Of a stretch of DNA of 47,205 nucleotides, positions 34,504 through 44,271 are shown in pieces; within the stretch, counting starts at the first letter, position 1, and every line of letters begins with the position of its first letter. Below the pieces are notes generated by a model. The model saw only the letters and a list, made by a program, of their open reading frames with translations, made no database searches and was not told the origin of the DNA. Origin of the DNA: Xanthocytophaga agilis (GTDB lineage: Bacteria; Bacteroidota; Bacteroidia; Cytophagales; 172606-1); NCBI RefSeq assembly GCF_030068605.1, contig NZ_JASJOU010000028.1:1-47205 (forward strand), read 5' to 3'. The position numbers and the translations under genes were made by a program.

Positions 34504-35694
34504 CTACATAGTAATCGTCCTTCCTTCCTCAGCACTTTCTTTGATCCTATCCAGCAGTTTGTGCATACGCACCCCCTGAGCAAAATCAGGAACAGTATGA
34601 GTATTATTTTGAATATCATTCCAAACTGCTTTGTATGTATAGTATAAACCATATACAGGCTGATGGAGAGGTTCAGACACGTCTGTTAAATAGTTAGTTG
34701 GAATTTCAAGTGACTGTAACTTCTCTCCACTTGCCGCATATTGTACTGTAACAGGTGTAAGCTGATAGTGCCCTAATTGCCCGGAAACAAGAATATCCCC
34801 TTTGGTACCATTTATTTCCCAGAGAAAGTTGGTTCCTGTTGATATCCCACTTCTATAGTGGATGTTAGAAACAATCCCTGCTTTGAGGATGCCCGAAACA
34901 ACAATCTGATCATTAGTCAGTTGTGGCACTTTTGTACCGTTTGTCAATAAGGTTACTTCCGTTCTTCTACGAGCCAATGTAGTACTCACTGATTGATAGT
35001 TACCCAGAACTGCAAGATAGGCAGCAAGTGTATGGGCAAAAGGAATTTCTAACATAGTAGCACCATTTGCCGGGTCATACATATAAATGTTTCCTTCCGA
35101 TCGGATATCAGCCCACATCCCTCCCGAACCTAGTATGTTGGAAGAAAGTACTTCTCCAATCAACCCATCTGCAATAACTTTTTTCAGGTAAATCGTTTCT
35201 GGCAGGGATAAAGCCTGCAATCCGGTAAAGGTACGTATTCCCTTGTCATTAGCCAGGGTTGCCATTTCTTCCGCTTCTCTGGTACCGTTACCAAGTGGCC
35301 ATTCACAATAAACCATTTTACCTGCTTCAACTGCTGCTTTAACCAGTTGATAATGATAAGGCACCTTAACTGCTATCACAACAAGATCTACATCCGGACA
35401 GCTAACCAGATCAGACTCATTATCAAAAGCATGCTTTACTCCAAACTTTTCTGCTGCTTGTTGGGCTGAACTCATCTTTGTAGTGCTTACAGCTGTGAGT
35501 TCAAATCCGGGGAGTAACTTCAATGCTGGAATGTGTGATCGAGATGCCCAGTTTGTAGTATTGGCTCCAATAATCCCTACTCTGATTTTATTTGTGGTTG
35601 CTGATATATTTTTCACGATGTATTTTCGATTTTTAAGATATAAATGGTTTGCTGCTTGGCTGGCTGCAATTATCCTTTCCATACTAAGGATCAA
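34504..35694 (-). CDS. Gfo/Idh/MocA family oxidoreductase
   Basis: Up to 396 residues from ATG 35694. Rossmann motif VGIIGANTTNWASRSHIPAL begins only at about residue 37, so the real start may be a downstream codon (ATG 35682 or GTG 35616). Other motifs: VVIAVKVPYHY and VYCEWPLG (the family's EKP-type region with Trp-Pro). Acts on sugars or related polyols with NAD(P)+. The gene lies 7 bp from the AraC gene upstream on the same strand. Confidence 0.8.
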   Translation of the reverse strand: MILSMERIIAASQAANHLYLKNRKYIVKNISATTNKIRVGIIGANTTNWASRSHIPALKLLPGFELTAVSTTKMSSAQQAAEKFGVKHAFDNESDLVSCPDVDLVVIAVKVPYHYQLVKAAVEAGKMVYCEWPLGNGTREAEEMATLANDKGIRTFTGLQALSLPETIYLKKVIADGLIGEVLSSNILGSGGMWADIRSEGNIYMYDPANGATMLEIPFAHTLAAYLAVLGNYQSVSTTLARRRTEVTLLTNGTKVPQLTNDQIVVSGILKAGIVSNIHYRSGISTGTNFLWEINGTKGDILVSGQLGHYQLTPVTVQYAASGEKLQSLEIPTNYLTDVSEPLHQPVYGLYYTYKAVWNDIQNNTHTVPDFAQGVRMHKLLDRIKESAEEGRTITM

Positions 35695-35701
35695 CTACAT
35701 A

Positions 35702-36514
35702 TCAATATAGCCACTCGGTAGGGGCCTTGCCGAACTTTTTCTTAAACGAATGTGAAAAGTGAGAAAGGCTTTCAAATCCCAGTTCGAGATAGATTGCAGA
35801 AGGTTTTTTCTGCCTGTCTTCGATTAAATGACGAGCTTCAGCCAGCCTTCTTTCCTGCAACCAATGTCGGGGAGCCATGCCAAACACTTTTTGGAAGTCC
35901 CGTTTAAACCCTGCCAGACTTCTTCCGGTAAGTTGGGCAAACTTCTCAACAGGAACATTGAAATGAAAATTGCTAAGCATGAACTTTTCCAGATCTATTT
36001 TATACGGCTCGGAAAAATCGAATAGAAACTCCTTAAGGTCGGGCATGGTATACAGTAGCAGATGAACAGCCTCTCTCACCTTTAACATACCCAGGTCCCT
36101 GGTTATTTTTTCTTCCGGATAACGAGTATAAGGTATTGCCGATTGAAAAAATCCCTTCAGAAAATCGTTCTGGGGAATAAGGATGTTGGGTGGACCAGCA
36201 TATTTTTTCTCTATCTCAATTTTCTCTTCCAGAGCAAATTGCCTGAGCAGATCTTCCTTTAGACTGATCACAAGAGTTTGGTAGTCTTCTCCCTCCAGAG
36301 GCATTTTGGTAAGTTCTCCCAACTGATTTTTTCGGATCAGCAACATCTGGCCTTGTTTCATTGAGATTTTTTCACTGGCTGTTTCCATCATGAAGTGGCC
36401 GCTAACCTGTAATACCAGAGTACTATGCTCGAAAAAACCTACTTTATCCTTTCGCTGTTTGGATAGATACGAGTAAAAGATGACTCCCGGAAGTATTTCA
36501 GTTGGATTTTGCAT
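35702..36514 (-). CDS. AraC family transcriptional regulator
   Basis: 270 residues from ATG 36514. N-terminal cupin-type part (LVLQVSGHFMMETASEKISMK) and C-terminal helix-turn-helix pair (RSLAGFKRDFQKVFGMAPRH and YLELGFESLSHFSHSFKKKF). Upstream of and nearly touching the Gfo/Idh gene. The AraC-like operator ahead of the aldo/keto reductase at 36778 may be its target. Confidence 0.9.
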   Translation of the reverse strand: MQNPTEILPGVIFYSYLSKQRKDKVGFFEHSTLVLQVSGHFMMETASEKISMKQGQMLLIRKNQLGELTKMPLEGEDYQTLVISLKEDLLRQFALEEKIEIEKKYAGPPNILIPQNDFLKGFFQSAIPYTRYPEEKITRDLGMLKVREAVHLLLYTMPDLKEFLFDFSEPYKIDLEKFMLSNFHFNVPVEKFAQLTGRSLAGFKRDFQKVFGMAPRHWLQERRLAEARHLIEDRQKKPSAIYLELGFESLSHFSHSFKKKFGKAPTEWLY

Positions 36515-36564
36515 AAATGTAAAGATATAAAACAGGTTGGGGTAAATACATCATACCTGCCTTA

Positions 36565-36764
36565 GAGGTTGTCTCAAATTATTCTAAAAGGCTGCAAAGG
36601 CAGATAATAAAGTTCTTAAAGAACTAAAAATACATGTGCTGCGTATTTCGTCCATTTTTCGGTGAGTAGCCGCTGGCTACGTTGCGATTGGCCTGTAGGT
36701 AAATATCTCATCTCGCTACAAAATCTACTCTTTTCGCTTTTTTAATAATAATTTAGACAACCTC
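36565..36764. mobile_element. 200-bp MITE, IS5-type ends, TTA target duplication
   Basis: Inverted ends GAGGTTGTCTCAAATTATT / AATAATTTAGACAACCTC. TTA stands immediately outside each end (36562-36564 and 36765-36767), the 3-bp duplication expected of IS5/ISL2-IS1031-type transposition. No coding capacity. It lies between the AraC gene and the aldo/keto reductase gene. Confidence 0.75.
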
Positions 36765-36777
36765 TTATGGGTATATT

Positions 36778-37749
36778 CTATCTTTGCAGATAGGTACTGC
36801 CAAGCATAGCACCCACCGAAAAATGCGAATTAAGGGTATGTATCTCATCTTCCGTAAAGGTAATGTCCATAGCCTGTAGATTTTCAGGAAGGCGTGATCT
36901 GCGGCTCATGCTTACCAGAGGCATAATATGCTCACCCTGTGCATTTACCCAGGCAATAGCCAGTTGAGTAGGGCTGTATCCTTTTTCCTTTGCTATCGTC
37001 TTTAATACTTCCACTCTTTCCAGGTTCTTTATCAGATTCTCCCCCTGAAAACGTGAGAAATGGTTTCGGTAGTCGTTGTTCTGAAGAGGGGCTTTCAGTT
37101 CGCCTGTAAGCAATCCTTCCGCTGTGTTGGCGAAGGCCACTACAGCAATACCCAATTCCTTCGCTGTAGGAAGCAGATCTTTTTCGATTTGGCGGTCAGC
37201 TAGAGAATACCCTATTTCCAGAGCTGATACAGGATGTACATTATGTGCCTTACGTAACTGCTCAGCTGTGATTTCTGACACACCCAGGTGACGCACTTTT
37301 CCTTCTTTGATCAGATCAGCGATAGTTCCAATCACATCTTCTACAGGCACACTATTATCCAGTCGGCATGGTTGATACAGATCAATTGTATCAATACCCA
37401 ACCTCACCAACGAATAGTTGATAAAGTTCTTGATAGCTACAGGTCGCAGATCCAGACCAATCAACTGTCCATTGTAAAAGATAGCCCCAAACTTCACACT
37501 TATAAATGCCTCTTCTCTTCTGTTCTTAATGGCTTTGCCTACAAGTAGCTCATTATGACCCGCTCCATAAAAATCTCCGGTATTCAGAAAGTTAATACCA
37601 TTATCCAGTGCCATCTGAATAGTAGCAACGCTTTCATTTTCATCATTAGTAGGCCCTCCCCAGGTAGATGACATACGCATACATCCTAAACCAAGTTTAG
37701 ATACGAAGGGACCATTTTTGCCAAGGGCAATTTTTGTTATTGTTGTCAT
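36778..37749 (-). CDS. Aldo/keto reductase without the usual catalytic His
   Basis: 323 residues from ATG 37749. AKR TIM barrel: GDFYGAGHNE with the active-site Asp and Tyr, ISVKFG with Lys, and a C-terminal cofactor-binding segment. Where most AKRs have a catalytic His (DLYYQHR), this has DLYQPCRLD, so that His is missing. A subfamily with DLYQP…RLD may exist (from memory). NAD(P)H-dependent carbonyl reduction is expected. The promoter region has a candidate AraC operator. Confidence 0.88.
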   Translation of the reverse strand: MTTITKIALGKNGPFVSKLGLGCMRMSSTWGGPTNDENESVATIQMALDNGINFLNTGDFYGAGHNELLVGKAIKNRREEAFISVKFGAIFYNGQLIGLDLRPVAIKNFINYSLVRLGIDTIDLYQPCRLDNSVPVEDVIGTIADLIKEGKVRHLGVSEITAEQLRKAHNVHPVSALEIGYSLADRQIEKDLLPTAKELGIAVVAFANTAEGLLTGELKAPLQNNDYRNHFSRFQGENLIKNLERVEVLKTIAKEKGYSPTQLAIAWVNAQGEHIMPLVSMSRRSRLPENLQAMDITFTEDEIHTLNSHFSVGAMLGSTYLQR

Positions 37750-37777
37750 TGCGGTTCTTTTAAATGAATTAACAAGA

Positions 37778-37847
37778 CAAAGGTCTACATTATATCCGTT
37801 GGCGTATTTCTCTTACGGCTCAATTTACTTGTCCGTACGGCTCATTT
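37778..37847 (-). promoter_or_regulatory. Candidate promoter with AraC-type direct repeat upstream of the aldo/keto reductase
   Basis: Minus strand: GACCTTTG at 37785-37778 is a -7-like element 29 bp before the start codon, with no good -33 TTG at the proper spacing. Just upstream of that gap are two direct copies of A(A/T)TGAGCCGTA, 22 bp apart (37813-37847), the two-turn spacing AraC-family activators use. Together this resembles an activator-dependent promoter. Confidence 0.4.
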
Positions 37848-38161
37848 CTTATTTTACCATTGAATAACAAATGTAGGTGCTTTCAGTTACAACTGCGTGG
37901 AAAAAAGGAGGGGACAACAGGCAAGGATCAAATGGATATTGATAAAGAGCTCTGTTATCAATAATGCCTGAGATAACTTCTTTATAGATAGTCTGAAAAG
38001 CACTTGTGTTAACTTATCTGAAATGTCTTTTCCAGTATCCTCAGATTAAAATACCAGTTCAATTAAATAAGATGGTATAGTAAGAATATCACTATACTCT
38101 CAGAGTAATTTTTATTCTCTATATTAATGCTACCTTCGGCAAGCATTTTTAGCAGATATTT

Positions 38162-38706
38162 TTATTTTATCCAACCTACTCTCTTTCTCCACTCATCCAT
38201 TTCCTCCCTCCTTTTTTCAAAATCTATTGGTGGTGATTGATTCTCTTCTTTTGCCCTTTTTCTTATGAGTATGGTTTGTTCTTCAAGTGTATTAAGACCA
38301 ATAGATTTTCGTCTTTGGTTTACCTGGATTAAGTCATCAAAAGGGTCAGGACTTAGTTCTCCATGTTCGTCCCAGTCAAATTGAGTTCCATACAACTGGG
38401 GCTTGCCTTATTATCACTCACAGCATCTTCAAGCAGATCTCTACACTTCTTCATAAATTCGGGCTGTCCAATGGAATGTATGACCAACCAGGCAGCTTCA
38501 CTGGCTTCTTTCCCTACCTTATCTATTGTTGGACAGCCAATACTATCTATTATTTCATGCATTATCTCAGCATTCTGGTTATGCAATTCTTCCATTTGTT
38601 TGTTATATCCTCCTGAAAGCTGTCCGTTTTGAACAAGTATTTCCCTAAGCTTCAGATCAGCATCTTTGAGGCTAATGATTTTTTCGGCAATGTATGTATA
38701 GTCCAT
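38162..38706 (-). pseudogene. DUF6624-like gene split by a single-base frameshift
   Basis: The frame from ATG 38706 carries the family's helical start and IGCPTIDKVGKEASEAAWLV and ends at 38353 in the other frame. The normal continuation, LYGTQFDWDEHGELSP to the stop at 38162, is in the next frame. The switch lies at a run of four G (38398-38401, CCCC on the coding strand); one extra C would restore an uninterrupted protein of about 180 residues (…KASPQLYGTQFDW…). It is either an assembly/sequencing error, a real null mutation, or a slippery tract. The family resemblance is from memory of the DxxG…AAWLV…YGTQ pattern. Confidence 0.7.
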
Positions 38707-39625
38707 TTTGATACTTATTTCTTTACATTTGTAGTATACCTTCTATGGCTTCTTCGTTATGCATACTCTAGTCGCTGGTAACCGCTCCCTGAAAGTAATA
38801 AAACATATCTCACGCAGCTCAATGTTATTACTCGTAGGAGTAGTTTTTACAGATATTGACCTATAAAATGGTTCTATCAATCAAAAGACTAAATTCCTTT
38901 TAGCATACACCTAAATATGATAACTGGTTTAGTATGGCAGAAATCGATTTTTAGTGATAAGTAAAAATGTTCATATTGATGAAAAGAATCTGTGAAAGAT
39001 CATTACGAACAGCTTCATGTTGGGTTAAAGAAATCAAATGAAGACTCCTATAAAGTAGCTATTTGATACCAGACAAATCCGACCCCAATTGAAGCTGCGA
39101 CCTTAGAGCCAATTCCGAGGATGATATTTCTATTTCGGCCAGTTACTGCTACATAATACAGCTACACCTGCTCTAGCTTATTTTATTTAACTTAATAGTG
39201 AATATATATTGTACTAATTGCTGGTTATTACATTAATAATGAATTACTTCCACTTTTAAAATTCACTAAGAAACTAAAAAACAAAAATATCTCTTGCTCA
39301 ATTACAGACAATACTATTACTTTGTCTATATAATTAGTAGAGTACTTTTTATCCCACCAGTAATTAGTATTCGATTCAGTTACCATTATGAAATCGATAC
39401 AATTTACTTCTACCCTTGGAGAGCTGTCTTTCCTGTTCTCCAGTATTGTTCCTCACACCCCTGTTTGTAATAGGTGTTGTTGTTGATTGCATTCTTTTCT
39501 TTTCAGTAGTACATACTGCTTTGACCTCTCCTAAGAAATAGGCCAAGGATAGGCGTACACTATCTGACAGGGTCATTGTATCTGTTTACCTCTTATTACT
39601 CAATTCATTCTTAACTCGTTAATGT
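38707..39625. other. 920-bp intergenic region ahead of the SusC gene
   Basis: Mostly AT-rich with no intact gene. A minus-strand open stretch of about 37 codons (about 39165-39057) reads like a lone C-terminal membrane segment (NIILGIGSKVAASIGVGFVW) preceded by a stop, possibly a gene remnant. A minus-strand frame at 39376-39576 has no protein-like features. A short palindrome tactc-gtag-gagta lies at about 38831. A weak promoter is listed separately. Confidence 0.45.
39294..39324 (+). promoter_or_regulatory. Weak Bacteroidota promoter candidate for the SusC operon
   Basis: TTG at 39294-39296, 20-bp spacer, TTACTTTG at 39317-39324 (one mismatch to TAnnTTTG). It would give a leader of about 300 nt. 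Confidence 0.3.
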
Positions 39626-42600
39626 ATGACTAAAAATTTACAACCGTCATCAACTGGTTGGATGGCTTGGTCCATTTTTGCTATCCTCCTCTTTGTAGCT
39701 TTACAAGTTCAGGCACAACAAACTCAGTTACAGACAAGGACTGTAACTGGAAAAGTTATCTCAGAAACAGATCGTGCTGCTATTCCAGGAATCAATGTGG
39801 TTTTGAAAAACAGCACTACAGGTACTACTACGGATGGCAATGGTCGCTATTCTATCCAGATTCCTGAAGATGGAGTCCTTGTATTTTCGGGTATAGGTTT
39901 TCAATCTATTGAAATAACAGCAGGCAATAAAGGCATCATTGATGTCACCCTGCCTGCGGATGTCAAATCACTTAACGAGGTGGTAGTTGTCGGTTATGGA
40001 ACGCAGAAAAAAAGTGACCTTACCGGATCTATTACGTCGATTTCAGAAGCAGAGTTTAAAAAAACGCCAGTGGTATCACTCGACAATGGATTGAAAGGTC
40101 GTGCTGCAGGTGTACAGGTTACCAGTACTTCCTTTCAGCCGGGTGGAGCTACTTCTATTCGGGTCCGGGGAAGTAACTCAGTCAATACAGGTAGTGAACC
40201 CTTGTATGTTATTGACGGATTTCCGGTATACAACGACAATAATAGTACAGGAGGTGGAGCAACTGTCGGTCCCAGGCTTAATGCGCTGGCACTGATCAAC
40301 CCCAATGATATAGTGTCTATAGAAATATTGAAAGATGCATCGGCAACAGCTATTTACGGTGCACGGGGTGCCAATGGTGTTGTGCTGATCACTACAAAAA
40401 AAGGTCAGCAAGGCGATATGAAAATAGATGTCAATGCCTACTATGGCGTTCAGCATGTTTCCAAAACACTTCCATTGCTAAATGCAACTGAATACGCCAG
40501 ACTAGTAAATGACGCAAATGGTTCACAAATCTTTACGGAAGAACAAATTGCATCATTTGGAAAAGGCACGGATTGGCAAAAAGAGATATTCCGCTCTGCA
40601 CCTGTACAAAACTATCAGATCAGTGCCTCGGGTGGTGATGCCAAAAATAAATATGCTCTTTCGCTCAATTACTTTGACCAGGATGGAATTATTATTAACT
40701 CAAATTTCAAACGGTATTCAGCAAGGTTCAATTTTGAGAAACAGGCATCTTCAAAGTTCTCGATTGGAACCAACCTTACTGCCTCCAATGTAAATTCCAA
40801 TCAGGCACTTACCAGTACAGGCGGAGGAGAAGGGACACAGGGAGTAGTCGTATCTGCACTGGATTTCAATCCTATCCTGAAGGTATACAATACAGAAGGT
40901 TCCTATGTGTTGGAAAATGATAGGGGTATACCCATAGGGAATCCTGTGGCTACAGCGAGAGAGCTAACTAATAAATCGCTTAGTACACGGTTGCTGGGTA
41001 ATATATTTGCCAACTATCAGATTCTAAAAGGGCTTACCTTCCGTACCAGTCTGGGCACTGATATTATCATTACTGAAGAAAAATACTATGCTCCTCGTAC
41101 CATTCTGGCAGGCTATACACTTCAGGGACTTGGCAGGGTATCTAACGCCAATTCCTATTCCTGGCTAAACGAAAATACACTAACCTATACTCAGTCATTC
41201 GATCAACATGCCTTTACTGTACTTGCCGGTTTTACAGCACAGAAATACAGACGCACAATCAGTACCTCATCTGCATCCGGATTTGTCAATGACCTGCTCA
41301 AAGCTGACAATCTGGGATCAGGTGCTATTATCAACGCTCCTGTTACCAATGTGTCTGACTGGGGGCTTCTCTCCTATATAGGTCGAGTGAATTATGCTTT
41401 CCGCGATAAATACTTGCTCACACTGACTGGACGTGTAGATGGCTCTTCCAAATTCGGAACCAACAATAAATATGGTTTCTTTCCCTCCGGATCTATTGCA
41501 TGGAAGTTATCACAGGAAGAATTTATCAAAAACATCTCTTTTATCGACGAGCTCAAATTGAGACTTAGCTATGGAAAAATCGGTAACCAGGAGATTAACA
41601 GCTATCAGTCGCTAGCCGGGTTGACAGGAGCCAGTTATATCATTGGGGACAAAGTGGTTAAAGGCTTTACACCAGGTAATATTCCCAATGGCGATCTGAA
41701 ATGGGAAACTACTACCCAAACTGACATAGGTCTAGATCTGGGAGTTTTTCAGGGCAGAGTTAATTTGACACTAGATGCCTACTACAAAAAGACAACAGAT
41801 ATGTTGCTGAATATAAATGTTCCCTGGTCAACTGGATTTTCAACTGCGCTGCAAAACATTGGTAGTGTGGAAAATAAAGGAATAGAGTTAGGCATTCAGA
41901 CAGTTCTATTAGACAAAGGCGTGAGATGGAATGCAAACTTCAATATTGCTTTCAACCGAAACAAGGTACTCGACCTGGGCCCGGTAAGCCAGATACTTAC
42001 TGGTGAGATCAATGGCTATCTGAAAATCAGTGATCCCATTGTCATTCAGCCTGGACAGCCTATCGGTGCTTTTTATGGGTATGTAAGTGATGGTATTTTC
42101 CAGACTGGAGATGACATTGCATCCAGTGCACAAAAAAATGCCGTTCCCGGAGACAGAAAGTATAAAGATGTTAAAAATGACAATATATTAAATGCACAGG
42201 ATCGCGTTTTCTTGGGAAGTTCACAGCCTAAATTCTTTGGAGGATTTTCTACAGATATTGCCTACAAGGGCATTGAACTGGCAGCATCCTTTAACTTTGT
42301 TTATGGCAATAAGATTCTTAACAGCACCCGTGCCGACCTGGATCTGCCCACAGGACAAAAGAACAGTTCGGCTCGTGTAAAGGATCGCTGGACCCCAACC
42401 AATCCAAGCAATGAAATACCAAGAGCTTCGCTGAATCGTTCCTTCTTATTTTCTGATGCGCAGCTGGAAGATGGTTCTTTCCTACGATTGGGAACATTAA
42501 CTCTTGCCTATAATCTACCTGGTAGCTGGCTTAAACACGCACGTATTGGCTCGGCAAAACTCTATGTATCTGGCCAAAATCTGTTTGTACTTACCCACTA

Positions 42601-42718
42601 TACCGGTTACGATCCGGAAGTAAATCAGTCAGGACAAAACAACATTTTGCGAGGTATTGACTCAGACGCTTATCCTAATACACGATCCTATATGGTAGGA
42701 GTGAACTTTAGCTTCTAA
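39626..42718 (+). CDS. SusC/RagA family TonB-dependent outer-membrane transporter
   Basis: 1030 residues from ATG 39626. Signal peptide (AILLFVALQVQAQ), a carboxypeptidase-regulatory-like domain (TGKVISETDRAAIPGINVVL), a TonB box (NEVVVVGYGTQ), plug (GLKGRAAGVQ, RVRGSNSVN, YVIDGFPV) and a beta-barrel ending NFSF. Imports oligosaccharides using TonB energy with its SusD partner, which follows after 31 bp. No N-terminal signal-transduction (STN) domain, so regulation by an anti-sigma pair is unlikely. Size and end are normal. Confidence 0.95.
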   Translation: MTKNLQPSSTGWMAWSIFAILLFVALQVQAQQTQLQTRTVTGKVISETDRAAIPGINVVLKNSTTGTTTDGNGRYSIQIPEDGVLVFSGIGFQSIEITAGNKGIIDVTLPADVKSLNEVVVVGYGTQKKSDLTGSITSISEAEFKKTPVVSLDNGLKGRAAGVQVTSTSFQPGGATSIRVRGSNSVNTGSEPLYVIDGFPVYNDNNSTGGGATVGPRLNALALINPNDIVSIEILKDASATAIYGARGANGVVLITTKKGQQGDMKIDVNAYYGVQHVSKTLPLLNATEYARLVNDANGSQIFTEEQIASFGKGTDWQKEIFRSAPVQNYQISASGGDAKNKYALSLNYFDQDGIIINSNFKRYSARFNFEKQASSKFSIGTNLTASNVNSNQALTSTGGGEGTQGVVVSALDFNPILKVYNTEGSYVLENDRGIPIGNPVATARELTNKSLSTRLLGNIFANYQILKGLTFRTSLGTDIIITEEKYYAPRTILAGYTLQGLGRVSNANSYSWLNENTLTYTQSFDQHAFTVLAGFTAQKYRRTISTSSASGFVNDLLKADNLGSGAIINAPVTNVSDWGLLSYIGRVNYAFRDKYLLTLTGRVDGSSKFGTNNKYGFFPSGSIAWKLSQEEFIKNISFIDELKLRLSYGKIGNQEINSYQSLAGLTGASYIIGDKVVKGFTPGNIPNGDLKWETTTQTDIGLDLGVFQGRVNLTLDAYYKKTTDMLLNINVPWSTGFSTALQNIGSVENKGIELGIQTVLLDKGVRWNANFNIAFNRNKVLDLGPVSQILTGEINGYLKISDPIVIQPGQPIGAFYGYVSDGIFQTGDDIASSAQKNAVPGDRKYKDVKNDNILNAQDRVFLGSSQPKFFGGFSTDIAYKGIELAASFNFVYGNKILNSTRADLDLPTGQKNSSARVKDRWTPTNPSNEIPRASLNRSFLFSDAQLEDGSFLRLGTLTLAYNLPGSWLKHARIGSAKLYVSGQNLFVLTHYTGYDPEVNQSGQNNILRGIDSDAYPNTRSYMVGVNFSF

Positions 42719-42749
42719 TTTAACTGACCTATTCATTCTCTTATATCCG

Positions 42750-44216
42750 ATGAAAAAGATATTCTATCTACTTGTTATATTGTTTCTTATGGCAAGCTCT
42801 GCCTGCAGCGAATTTCTCAAAGAAGATCCAGAATCGTTGATGGTAGCTGAAAACTTTTACAAAACAGAAGCTAATGCCGATGCTGCTGTAGTAAGTGTAT
42901 ACGATGGACTGAACGATCAGTGGAACATTTATTATCGGGGTATTTATCTGCTGGCAGAACTAACAACCGATAATGCTGAATGTGGTCAGGGTGTAGCCAA
43001 TTCCAATATATTTGCCCTCAATGACTATACCCATGGCCCGGTAAATGACAGGATTTATACGCTTTATACAGCAGTATACAAATCAATAGCCAGTGCCAAT
43101 GTTGCTATCGACAAAATACCTTTGATCGCATTTAATGAAACCAAAAAGAACAGATTGGTTGCAGAAGCCCGGTTTGTTCGTGCCCTACTGTATTTTAATA
43201 TGGTAAGGTTATTTAGTGATGTTCCGCTCGTATTGCATCAGGTTACTTCTCTGGAAGATGTGAACACACCACGTTCACCTGTAGAGGAAGTATATGCACA
43301 AATAATTGATGACCTGGAATTTGCAGAGCAGAATCTGGACAAAACAAACACATCAGCTAATCTGGGTCGTGCCACTCAGTCATCTGCTACAGGACTACTA
43401 GCTAAAGTTTATCTTACCCGCAAAGAATACCAAAAGGCAAAAGAAAAAGCAACGCAGGTATTGGACGACACTCAGTTTGGCTTGCTGGAAAGTTATTTTG
43501 ACATTTTTACTCCTACCAACCGCTTTAACAAAGAACTTATTTTCGCTATACAAAATAAGGGAAATACAGGTGCGGCAAATGGTTTTGGTATGGCACTTTT
43601 CCTTCCGCGAGCTACAATCAAACTGGCTGGAGGAGGAACCGTAGCTGGTAACAGTGCTGATGTACCTACACAAGAGTTCTACGATAGCTTTGCCAGCGGT
43701 GACCTGCGACGTGACCGCACTTTCTTCACCCAGTATGATGCAGGTGCGGGTGTAGCGACTTTCCGTCCACACTGGTACAAATTCTTTGATCCTTCTGCAA
43801 TTACCAACCTGGGAGAAGGCACTCTGAATTATCCTGTAATCCGATATTCAGATATACTGCTCACCTATGCAGAGGCTATTAACAAACTGGAAGGTCCAAC
43901 TGCAGACGCCTTAGAGGCTGTTAATCAAGTGCGTCGTCGTGCCTTCGGTAAACCCATCACTCAACCCGATGCCTCCATTGATCTGGCAGGGTTGAACGCT
44001 GAAACATTCGATGAAGCAATTCTGCAGGAACGACGTTGGGAGTTTGGGTTTGAGGACCACCGGTGGTTTGATCTGGTACGAACAGGAAAGTTAATATCTA
44101 CCATGCGTGCCAAAGGGAATACCGCCATTCAGGATTATCACGTGCTGTTTCCTATCCCACAGCGGGAACGCGATGTAAATAAAAATCTCACACAAAATGA
44201 TCAATATCCTCAATAA
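42750..44216 (+). CDS. SusD/RagB family substrate-binding lipoprotein
   Basis: 488 residues from ATG 42750. Lipoprotein signal with lipobox SSAC followed by SEFLKEDPES. N-terminal SusD-type TPR region and a C-terminal RagB/SusD domain (RRWEFGFEDHRWFDLVRTGK, YPVIRYSDILLTYAEA). It caps the SusC barrel on the outer surface and binds the glycan. The C-terminal DLVRTGK motif is a reliable family mark. The sulfatase gene follows after 55 bp in the same operon. Confidence 0.95.
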   Translation: MKKIFYLLVILFLMASSACSEFLKEDPESLMVAENFYKTEANADAAVVSVYDGLNDQWNIYYRGIYLLAELTTDNAECGQGVANSNIFALNDYTHGPVNDRIYTLYTAVYKSIASANVAIDKIPLIAFNETKKNRLVAEARFVRALLYFNMVRLFSDVPLVLHQVTSLEDVNTPRSPVEEVYAQIIDDLEFAEQNLDKTNTSANLGRATQSSATGLLAKVYLTRKEYQKAKEKATQVLDDTQFGLLESYFDIFTPTNRFNKELIFAIQNKGNTGAANGFGMALFLPRATIKLAGGGTVAGNSADVPTQEFYDSFASGDLRRDRTFFTQYDAGAGVATFRPHWYKFFDPSAITNLGEGTLNYPVIRYSDILLTYAEAINKLEGPTADALEAVNQVRRRAFGKPITQPDASIDLAGLNAETFDEAILQERRWEFGFEDHRWFDLVRTGKLISTMRAKGNTAIQDYHVLFPIPQRERDVNKNLTQNDQYPQ

Positions 44217-44271
44217 ATTAAAAATACATCCATAAAAACTGTTTATTCGTAGAGGAAAACATGCACATAAA

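Noticed and set aside
39376-39576. Minus-strand frame of 66 codons upstream of SusC
   Set aside because: No protein-like pattern, and it lies in AT-rich probable regulatory DNA of the opposite-strand operon.
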